This document shows positions 56,160 to 64,000 of a stretch of 64,000 bases of DNA, in pieces. The stretch spans positions 12,733,256 through 12,797,255 of the forward strand of contig NC_067200.1 of assembly GCF_000699445.3 (NCBI RefSeq), in the 5' to 3' direction. Under the pieces are notes generated by a model. That model saw nothing but the letters and a program-made list of their open reading frames with translations, was not told the origin of the DNA and did no database searches. Position 1 is the stretch's first letter, and every line of letters begins with the position of its first letter. The stretch is from Schistosoma haematobium. Lineage: Eukaryota > Platyhelminthes > Trematoda > Strigeidida > Schistosomatidae. The position numbers were made by a program, and so were the translations under genes.

Positions 56160-56600
56160 TTCCACAGATTGAAATCATGAGTCAATTGAAGCTAGACCAT
56201 CATGGAAAACCTGGAAGCACTGGATGGCCGTTTCGTCCTAGTATGGGACTCCTCAGCAGTGCGCATCCACGATCCCGCAAGATTCGAACCCAGGACCTAT
56301 CAGTCTCGCACCAGGCGCTTAACCAACTAGACTACTGAGCCGGCATCCAATGGTGTTAATGTCTAACTTCAATCAATCCACGAAGTTGCGCCACCATACA
56401 CCATTGTCTTCAGTGAGCTGATATCTCACAACAGACCTGGTTGAACTCCACTGGCAACGACTTCCCACTAGAACTCCAGGAGTATCTCTTGAAGTCAGTC
56501 ACTAGTGAGCAGATGATTGTTATCAGAAAGGGTTTGTGGAGATTTTAGAAATTTCACAGATTGAAATCATGAGTCAATTGAAGCTAGATCACCATGTCTC
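56160..56600 (-). repeat. SINE-H1, partial dimer
   Basis: Read on minus: tail of one unit (from about 56600, CCATGGTGATCTAGCTTC), unit end, head (CTGCTCACTAGTGACTG), tRNA-like block (GGCTCAGTAGTCTAGTTGG; GGGTTCGAATC), ribozyme and tail. Repeat distance about 397. Confidence 0.85.
56217..56262 (-). ncRNA. Hammerhead ribozyme, near intact (SINE-H1)
   Basis: Minus strand: GCACTG/CAGTGC perfect, CTGAGGA, GTCC/GGAC perfect, GAAA, ACGGCCAT, triplet ATC (an allowed NUH). Confidence 0.75.
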
Positions 56601-56875
56601 ATTGGTCTATTTGGCTAAAAATCCGAAACCATTAAACAGCTATTTTTCTTCCTAACATAAAACTCTTAATCCGTATCTTTTCACGACCTCATCAACAACT
56701 GAATCCAGAGAGAAATTCAGTTTCCCAGAGAATGTATAACCTGGATAAACTGTTCTAAGGAACCTTATACTTAGACAAAAAACAGGCTTTTTATGATCAT
56801 CTTATCAAGATCAGATCAACATTTAAACTGTCATAATCATATTTGTTTTTTTTTTGTTGTTGTAAACATCATAAG

Positions 56876-57066
56876 AAAGATTAGTTCAGCGAAGAGTTCT
56901 CTTTTCGGCGAATTCATTTTCAAAGCTGTACAATCACAAATCTTTTAACAGGATGATAATAATACTGAAAACAAGTATAATAATAATAAGTATATATATT
57001 TGCAATTGTACAGCTCTGAAAATGAATTCGCCGAAATGAGAACTCTTCACTGAACCAATCTTTCTT
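56876..57066. repeat. PLE-A-type terminal inverted pair
   Basis: Left arm TTAGTTCAGCGAAGAG ... GCTGTAC and its reverse complement GTACAGC ... CTCTTCACTGAACCAA enclose about 70 bp. The arm matches the 3' terminus of PLE-A at 870-935. Both 3' ends face outward; no coding part is left. Confidence 0.6.
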
Positions 57067-57097
57067 ATTTAATGTCTGAATAGGTGTATTTAATTTA

Positions 57098-57205
57098 CTG
57101 ATTAAAATCATGAGTCAATTGAAGTTAGATCACCATGGAAAACTTAGAAGCACTGGACAACCGTTTCGTCCTAGTATGGGACTCCTCAGCAGTGTGCATC
57201 TATTT
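57098..57205 (-). repeat. SINE-H1, 5' truncated at the ribozyme
   Basis: Minus copy ending just 5' of its ribozyme, like 52740-52855. Ribozyme 57150-57195: CTGAGGA, GTCC/GGAC, GAAA, GTC intact; stem III ACGGTTGT; stem I ACTG/CAGT. Confidence 0.8.
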
Positions 57206-57429
57206 AGTAAAAATAATAAATAAACAAATATAAAATAATCTAAAGCATTAATAAGTAATATTTATTAAAACTTACTAATTTTCATTGATTGTAATTGAAT
57301 TGTAAACAGAACAATGAATGTCAACATAGAAATCATACTAATCAACGTGTATTTCATATTAAATTATGTTCAAGCTTTTTGTTTTGAAATAATTAAAATG
57401 ATTAAATTATTTATATATATTTATTGTAG

Positions 57430-57487
57430 GAGAAAAAAGGAAACAATAAGCAGCTTCGTTTAGTCTCAGTTGATAAAGATTTCAGTA
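57430..57487 (+). CDS. Candidate small exon
   Basis: TATATATTTATTGTAG precedes and GTATGT follows a 58-nt block reading EKKGNNKQLRLVSVDKDFS. Splice signals fit but the block is short and no gene context supports it. The longer frame that continues into the GT-rich repeat is probably spurious. Confidence 0.25.
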
Positions 57488-58433
57488 GTATGTTGTTATG
57501 GTTGTTTGTTTGCTTTGTGTGTGTGTGTGCGTGTGTGTGTGAGAATAAAATTCATTTTATGATCAAGTTTTTATACTTAAACAAATCAGTTTGTGTAAAC
57601 GTTATTTGCCTCAAATGTAAACTGACCAATGAGAAGGAGAAGAAGAAGAGGAAATGGTTTGGAAAAAGACATTTTTTAAATCGTTTAAAGGACTCAAACA
57701 TTACTGTCAGTCAGTTCGCCTACGCCTGTGAATAAATAATCAGAGGATCATAGGATGAAGTGCACAGGATTAGTTGATATGATGTATTACATGTCGTTTC
57801 TTGTTTTTTTTCCCTTTTTGAAAATGGTTCTTTTTCGGTTCTGAGGATAATATCATTGGAAGATTGGGAAATAAAAAAATCTCAGTTGAGAAGGTAAAAA
57901 GAGAGATACAGGAAAAGAGGGAGAAAAGTGGCTTATAACTTTTTAAAAACCTTGGCATAAGTGAAGCATTTACACAATTTAATTTGTGGTGTTTAATATT
58001 TTATGAAGAGTTTTCTTTCAATATATAACTTCCACTGATGTATCGAATATTGATTAACGGTTCGAAATGTCTTGAACTGCTCTATCATCCTTCTGTCTAC
58101 AAACTTGAGTAACAGAAGTCAAAAGTAGGAATTATAGCAGGAGTACAGCATCTAGATTCATGAAGCTTTCTTGAACATAGATTTCATCATATCAAGTAAT
58201 TTAACACGCAGTATGCCTTAGGAGTTGGTATGTTGTGTAATTTGTCTTGTGCACTATCTTAAATTCAGTTTCGACAGAATAATATAGACATTTTTGTTGA
58301 GAACTGTTGATTCCGGTAAAAACAATTGGTCTTATTAAATGTGAAATTGTAGGTAATTTTATGATATTTGTGACGATGATAGTATAGACAATCTTCTCCA
58401 ATGAATGTTATCATATTTTTAACCGTAGATGAA
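57488..58433. other. No feature seen
   Basis: AT-rich; GT/TGTG run at about 57518-57541. Confidence 0.45.
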
Positions 58434-58885
58434 AATTCACTTGGTATTGTTTGCTTGAATGTTCCCATTGTTTTGTAGGACTGCAACCGATCAGTCTCTT
58501 GTTAGCATATGTACATACTGCTTCCATATTGCCTTAAGCTACTAGCTTTATAAGTAAAGATGGATAGTAGCTAGTAGTGAAATCCAGGACACAAGTTTCG
58601 TCATATTTCCGACTCGTTAGCTGGATGTACCTACATCTCAGAGTTGGTGTTCACTCTGGGACTCGGATCCAGTACCGTTCATTTCAAACGCCATTGCGTT
58701 ATTCACTTAGCTACTGAGTCCTGATAGCCACTTGCTTGTACAATGTTCCGGAGTGAACATCAACTCCAGGATGCCGGTGAATCAAGCTAATGAGTCCTGA
58801 GTAGGATGAAACGCGCGTCCTCGATTTCACTATTAACAACTAACCATCTTTGCTTATGAAACTTGTGACTGTGAGTTAATATCGG
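58434..58885. repeat. Sm-alpha fold-back pair
   Basis: Minus copy 58434 to about 58752 with full tRNA-like block (minus A-box AGCTAAGTGAATAACGCAATG) and ribozyme CTAACGA, joined to a plus copy about 58753-58885 with ribozyme CTAATGA, GTCC/GGAT, GAAA, ACGCGCGT, GTC. Both cores share G5 changed to A, so both are probably inactive. Confidence 0.83.
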
Positions 58886-59516
58886 TTGAGGTATTGTTAA
58901 TAATGAGATGAAAGTCGACAATTATTTCTTTCTAATATAAGATAACTAAACAATACTCACCAATGAATTCACCTGTAACTGAACCCAAGACCTATGGATC
59001 TTGTATCTATAGCATTACCATTAAACCACCAAATGAGGGTTTAAAGACTCATTTTTGTAAAAGAATCATCACTAAATAAATAAAATGAGGTTTAGACGAC
59101 TTTGATTCCTTCTTACTGTACATAGTAACTCTGCTGATTTTCAGTAAGAAACTTTGCATCAGACTATACTTTCTGGAGATTACAACGTAATTCATAACTC
59201 ATTAGCCGTTGAAATCGTGTCTTTTAAACTCTCCTAAAGTTATCCATTACATATGTCAATAAAATCAATCCTGATTATGTTCCTAACAAGAGAAATGAAT
59301 CATTCAAACGAGTATCCTCCATTAACCTTTACCAGTGAAATATTTTCTATTTATAGGTTGCCTTATTCATATTGACAAGAATTGACTAGAAAACGTTTGA
59401 TTTCGTTATCAAGATTGCTTCAGCGGTTATTAAATAAATAATCCATATGACTTATCTAATAGTTTTGTCTTAAATTTAATTATAAGTAACATTAAATAAA
59501 ATTGAAAATGTCAAAG
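58886..59516. other. No feature seen
   Basis: AT-rich; a weak tRNA-like string near 58980-59035. Confidence 0.45.
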
Positions 59517-59929
59517 TGTTAGGTTTGAAACTAACACGAGTTCACTTGATCTGCGAACGAGAACAAAGACTCAGTGACCGAGACCAGTAAGCTAGCATTT
59601 GATGCGTCCCAGCCCCGCTAACTAGAGGGAGAAGTCCAAGCTTGGAATGGGAAAGTATATTCTGCAAACAGCCAGAAACGAGTGATAACAACAAACACAA
59701 TTCAAAACGTATATATACAGTGCAAAACCGTCCTTGAGGAGAGTTACCAAATAGCATACTAAAAAACGCAACGGACCAATAGCATTTAAGATATTTCCCA
59801 GTGGGAAATACGACATGAAAGTTACAAGAGCGCCTCTGGCGCGAAAACAAAGAAATTCAAACTTCCTGAATAAAATTACAAAATTAGGTGGTTTCCCAAG
59901 TGATTTCTAGGGATCTAACGTCCTTAACA
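59517..59929 (+). mobile_element. Solo LTR of a second LTR-retrotransposon family
   Basis: 413 bp starting TGTTAGG and ending TTAACA, flanked by the 5-bp direct repeat CAAAG (59512-59516, 59930-59934). Inside are a TATA-like GTATATATAC (about 59709) and AATAAA (about 59862). No internal region on either side: it arose by LTR recombination. Open frames on its minus strand are shadows. Confidence 0.8.
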
Positions 59930-60469
59930 CAAAGAGATGATTCAATCATGTTGAAACGTTCTTTTTCTGGTATTATTACTTTCAAACGGTTTATCTAAAA
60001 CCGATCTCATACTGAATATCGGTAAGAATAGAATTTGTGGACGAATCAATCAGTTCTAGGATTATGAATCTTGGATTCTGGTACAAAATTCATTCATCCA
60101 CATGGCTGAATAGTATTTCAACACTATAGATCATATCAGTTTGTGATGAAAACCCTAGCTCTAATTCTCAATCCTAACTTGTAACTTTGAATCGCGATCG
60201 TGAATTCTCACGCTAATTTTCAACTCTCTATAGATCTTAGTTGATTGGCGAATATTTTCAAGGTCACTTTGACGTCGCTCAAACGTCATTAATAAATCAA
60301 AGTCTCACTTTGAATGCTGGTAATAGTTTCAACTATCAAATTAGGTGCCATAATCTAAAATCTTTGACAGAGTATTATTTTTCATCGAATTTCAAATACG
60401 CATTGCTGATGGCTGCCACCTTACACTGAATATAATTCTAGCAATTTCTGCCAAGTATCTTCAACCAAA
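59930..60469. other. No feature seen
   Basis: AT-rich; begins with the right CAAAG duplication. Confidence 0.5.
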
Positions 60470-60607
60470 TGATTTTTTCTGGTTAGTGTTTTTCTTCAGC
60501 AAAGTTACTTTATACTTGATGGGGTTACTGATCCCATGCGTAACCCTCTTCCTATGTTTGGGCTTGGGACCGGCAATAATCCTAGAAGAGCTACAGGCGG
60601 ATATCCT
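60470..60607 (+). repeat. R3 repeat, joined to RTE coding sequence
   Basis: TTTTTTCTGGTTAGTG, GATGGGGTTACTGATCCCAT, GGGCTTGGGACCGGC; runs without a gap into the RTE fragment at 60608. Confidence 0.6.
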
Positions 60608-60905
60608 AGGCAACAATATACTATGGGAGAGGACTTACCGACTTTCAGTTGAAAAGGAAATTAGGAAACGACTCTGAAGTTTGATATGACATACTTGCGG
60701 AAATCATCAAACTGAATCACAAGGCAAACTATGAAATGGAATCCTGAAGGCAAATGGAAAAGAAAAAGACAAAACAACACACTGCGTCTGGAATTTGAGA
60801 CAGACATAAAAAAATGAACAGCACCTGGAAACAACTGGAAATGAGAGCCCAGAAGAGATTTGATTAGAAAATCCTGATCGGCGTAAAGTAATTGAGTAAA
60901 TTGAC
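60608..60905 (+). pseudogene. RTE-like LINE, C-terminal fragment
   Basis: NNILWERTYRLSVEKEIRKR, then in other frames SSNCIT-type, ALKWNPEGKWKRKRQNNTLR and DIKK..STWKQLEMRAQ remnants, the same region as 43505-44158. Frameshifted and truncated before the RMLVGGLCS end. Its direct junction to R3 suggests R3 is the 5' part of the same element with the middle deleted. Confidence 0.65.
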
Positions 60906-61535
60906 CAACAGATTAAACTGATCAAGTTCCCTTTTTGAATTATGTTTTTTAACACAAAACTGTGAGGGCGGTCCATGGATGAACTCGAGGAAGCTGTAAG
61001 AAGCTCAGAAAGGGCTGAAGATATTCCATCCAATCATCTTTCGGACGAATATTCTAGAATCCTTGCGTGTAGCTTCCCAATTGGATAATGCTAACCCTCG
61101 GTTTATCAAGAATATAAGCATCTAGATATAACAAAAACCTCAGATTTTAAAATTGATGATATTTTTGATGTCCGAAATAGATTAGAATTTACCGGAATTA
61201 AGAAATATCCAACCATCTGTCTTTCACTACTTACTTCTTATGTACATTAAGGAAAATATCAGGAATCATAATGTTTATCAATCTCAAAATAGGTATAAAT
61301 ATACTTTATTGAATCAAAATAAATAAATTGTTGTTACCAGTGAAATTCAGAATGTAAGTGCTATCCTACTTTAGACTAACCAACTATAAATACATCTAAA
61401 TATCTAAATGATGTTTGCATCCTGTACGAATTACTTCAATAAAACTAATGAGAAAACTAACAATTGGATACTAATACATCAAACGAAAAAGCAGTTTCTA
61501 TTACTCCCCTACGAATCACTATCTATCTATTTTCA
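60906..61535. other. No feature seen
   Basis: AT-rich. Confidence 0.5.
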
Positions 61536-61655
61536 CAATAGGATGAAACGGCTGTCTAATGCTTCCAAGTTTTCCATGGTGGTCTAACTTCAATTGATTC
61601 ATGATGTCAACTATTGACATTACTACAATCTCCACAAAACCCCTTCTAATACTAC
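61536..61655 (+). repeat. SINE-H1 3' fragment
   Basis: From AATAGGATGAAACGGCTGTC (ribozyme 3' half) to CTCCACAAAACCCCTTCTAA. Confidence 0.75.
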
Positions 61656-62207
61656 TAAAACAATTTTGTAAAAAAGCATAACAAAAATTGGCTACATCAT
61701 GACAAATCTTTCAGGATACACATAAGTCAATTCAGGACAGTTCAAATCCTCAGTCCATCATGTCAACAAAAGGATAATGCAAACTCATGCTAATAATGAC
61801 ATACATTTCTGTATTTGTCGTGACCTTGGTAACATAATATTAATTTCATTTGACATTAAATAGAATATTTAAACTATTATGAATTAATCATTTCAATGAC
61901 AACTATTATAGGAAAATAATTGAGAATGATATTCACTATTAAATGGTGTCATATATAACTTAGAATTGAATAAGAAGACAAATTGTCAAAATTGTCCAAA
62001 ATAATTTGAACAAATATACATTCTCAGAAGATTTAATATTCATTATAGAGGGTTGTAGAGATTGTTACTAGTGAGACAATTATTGAAACCAGGCAACAAT
62101 GGACAATTACTTCATTTAAGACTTTACAGTAATGAGTATTCACCACCTAATTAGGAGTTAAACTTAGAATGTTGAAGTCTAATAGTAAACAGATTACATT
62201 GAGACTG
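61656..62207. other. No feature seen
   Basis: AT-rich. Confidence 0.5.
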
Positions 62208-62568
62208 ATTGGATGGTGGCTAGTAGTGGAATGCAGAACGTGAATTTCGTCATATTTGAGACTTGTCAGCTGGATGTACCTTCATCCTAGAATTGATGTT
62301 CACTCTCGGACTTCAACCCAGCAATGTTTACTCCAAACACCATTACGTTATCCACTTAGCTACTGAGTCCTGAGTCCCAGATAGAACGAAACGCGTGTTA
62401 TGGATTCCACTACTAGTTACCATCCATATCTGCTTTTAATTCTTATGACTTAAGGCAATATCAAGATAAACTGTACAGGACGCACATATGCCAATAAGAG
62501 ACTGATCAATTGAAGTCTTAAACATCAATGGGAAGATTAGAACAAATAAAACAAAATGAATTTAGATT
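62208..62568. repeat. Sm-alpha fold-back pair
   Basis: Minus copy 62208 to about 62372 (decayed ribozyme with CTGACAA core, tRNA-like block) joined to a plus copy about 62373-62568 that starts inside stem II (GTCCCAGATAGAACGAAACG) and runs to ACAAAATGAATTTAG. Tails outward. Confidence 0.8.
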
Positions 62569-62609
62569 AATTGTTTACATTTTCTAATTTAATCGATTCA
62601 GCATATTAC

Positions 62610-62750
62610 GCAAACTGAGATTCTTGGGTTCGATCTCTGGTGAGTTCCTGCGTGGTCATAACTTAGAAGTCTCATAATGGAATAAAATAGTTATCCCTCG
62701 TTACCTGGTTTTCAAAGATTGTTTAACTAAGATTAGTCTATCATATAAGC
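62610..62750 (+). repeat. SINE-H1, old fragment
   Basis: B-box TGGGTTCGATCTCTGG, ...GAAGTCTCATAATGGAATAAAA, CTGGTTTTCAAAG; heavily mutated. Confidence 0.5.
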
Positions 62751-62967
62751 TATCTCATTCTATTTAAAATAAGTTCAAGGGGAACAGCTGAGAAAACATT
62801 TTGATATTAAAATAAAAATGACATTGATTATATAATACAATGAATTCATTTATTACATTTCACATCACAGTAATTTAGAAGTTAAAATAGTTTAGTTATA
62901 TTCAATGATTAACATAAATTGAAATTTGAAAAAAATGAAATGCCTACTAAAAATAGTTCGAACTAAG

Positions 62968-63235
62968 GATATCCGGTCTCGCGTGAGAATTCATAACCTC
63001 TAGACCATTGAGCCGGCATCCAACGATGTTAATGTTTAATTTCAACTAATCCACGATATTGCCCAACAAATTTATATTGTTTTTAATGGGTAAATGTCTC
63101 ACACTCGAGACGGTCGAACTCCACTAGTCATGACTTCTCACTAGAACTCTGAGAATTATTTCTCTATGCTAGTTACCAGTGAGCATGTGCGAGACTGAAG
63201 TTCCTGGGTTCAAACCCCGCGTGCATCCGCAACCC
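62968..63235. repeat. SINE-H1 fold-back pair, tails missing
   Basis: Minus copy from the tRNA-like block to the full head (about 62968-63188), joined to a plus piece of the tRNA-like block (about 63189-63235, GGGTTCAAACCCCGCG). Confidence 0.65.
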
Positions 63236-63424
63236 TATACTAAGGATGTAAATTATCCATTTTCTCGAGTCCTTATAAGGATGTAAATAGATTTTTAAGT
63301 GTTCCCACACTGTATTTGGTAAAATTAAGAGTTTTTGTGCTAGAATATAGGGTTCAAGATCAGAAATTTTGGAGGGTAAGTTTTATTACTTAACAACAGA
63401 AGAAAAAGTCTAAACAGTCCTGGA

Positions 63425-63593
63425 TACAGAACATCAGGTCGATAACTTGCAATCATTCAAGGTGATTAGTAAGCAGTCAAACTCCAGTCGTTTGACGTTT
63501 GCTGAAGCCGTTGCTATCCGGCGTCAAATACCTGATTTATGTGTTCAAAAGGAGATGGTTATTACTCGCAGCATCTTAAACTTCCTTCCTTAA
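63425..63593 (+). pseudogene. PLE-D endonuclease C-terminus
   Basis: Open frame ending TAA at 63591-63593: SFKVISKQSNSSRLTFAEAV then AIRRQIPDLCVQKEM. This is the C-terminal block of PLE endonucleases (compare ALAIHKLKPELCVQKRF in PLE-A). The GIY-YIG core is missing upstream. Sequence after the stop may be its 3' region. Confidence 0.6.
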
Positions 63594-64000
63594 CTCTTTC
63601 TTGCATTTATTACATCACTGAGTTTTATTTAAACTATCTTCCAGATTAGTAATCTTTATTAACTGCGCTCTAATCATTTTATTCTTATCACCGCTTACTC
63701 ATTATGTAATCACTTGCTTCCGACCGTTTGAACTGTTGTCACAATCAATGTTGTAAAATATTCCTTCACATAATGTATATATTTACAATATTCAGTCTAT
63801 TAAATTTATTTACACCCTTGTTATACTATACTGATGTTTCTTCAATATAACCTCCGACCAAACCCCTTTTCATGTAAGCAATTTATACCTATTTTGTAAT
63901 TATGATTCTAAATATCACAGGTTGTAAGCAACTGACAAGAATCAAAAGAAATGAAAAATGGATTCATGGTATTCTGCTAGAATGTTTGTTCTTGCTCTTT
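63594..64000. other. Possible PLE-D 3' region, otherwise featureless
   Basis: T-rich, no repeat or frame recognised. Confidence 0.35.

Noticed and set aside
59542..59850. 102-residue minus-strand protein
   Set aside because: Lies wholly inside the solo LTR, antisense to it.
60486..60677. 63-residue protein with a hydrophobic start
   Set aside because: Chimera of repeat R3 and a shifted piece of RTE coding sequence.
1..64000. CRISPR arrays, operons, rRNA genes, functional tRNA genes
   Set aside because: None seen; tRNA-like blocks are SINE heads that do not form complete cloverleaves, and short repeats are microsatellites.

Overview
This window is AT-rich (roughly two thirds A+T by eye) animal DNA made almost entirely of retroelement remains. 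The organism is most likely a blood fluke (Schistosoma) or a close trematode relative. The reason is the six loci of the Sm-alpha type hammerhead-ribozyme SINE, an established schistosome repeat, found together with Penelope-like (PLE), RTE-like and CsRn1/Boudicca-like Ty3 elements. I see one well supported host exon (44543-44658, minus) and one weak candidate (57430-57487, plus). The window is therefore probably intronic or intergenic sequence of a large-intron genome.

Layout. Positions 1-3577 hold a PLE (called PLE-B here) with 571-bp, nearly identical inverted arms. A second PLE (PLE-A) is nested inside it, with a 13-bp target duplication. Positions 3.8-13 kb hold many copies of a tRNA-derived SINE carrying a hammerhead ribozyme (called SINE-H1 here), three copies of a ~280-bp T-rich repeat (R6) and an RTE tail. 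PLE-C lies at 13546-14706. A well preserved SINE-H1 with an intact 46-nt hammerhead fold is at 14920-15345, and a third tRNA-hammerhead family (SINE-H3) is at 17461-17715. Positions 17992-22766 hold a nearly complete Ty3-type LTR retrotransposon: two 313-bp LTRs with 4 differences, ATAC target duplication, gag-protease-RT-RNase H-integrase, broken by two 1-nt losses in A-runs and one late stop. From 23 to 64 kb there are many more SINE-H1, Sm-alpha and R6 copies, RTE and other LINE tails, a solo LTR with CAAAG target duplication (59517-59929), microsatellites, and a PLE C-terminus at the right edge.

Two themes run through the window. First, self-cleaving RNA motifs: three tRNA-headed SINE families and several PLE termini carry hammerhead or hammerhead-like folds. 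The stem III of the two main SINE families and of the best PLE motif is a tiny palindrome, which would be expected to work best as a dimer. Second, insertion geometry: about twenty composites of these hammerhead-bearing elements are fold-backs, a minus copy followed by a plus copy with both 3' ends facing outward. I found none in the opposite arrangement. PLEs and SINEs share this geometry, which suggests, as inference, that PLE-type machinery mobilises the SINEs. Several SINE copies are instead head-to-tail partial dimers with a ~400-nt unit. Family names SINE-H1, SINE-H3, R3-R6 and PLE-A to D are labels used only here.
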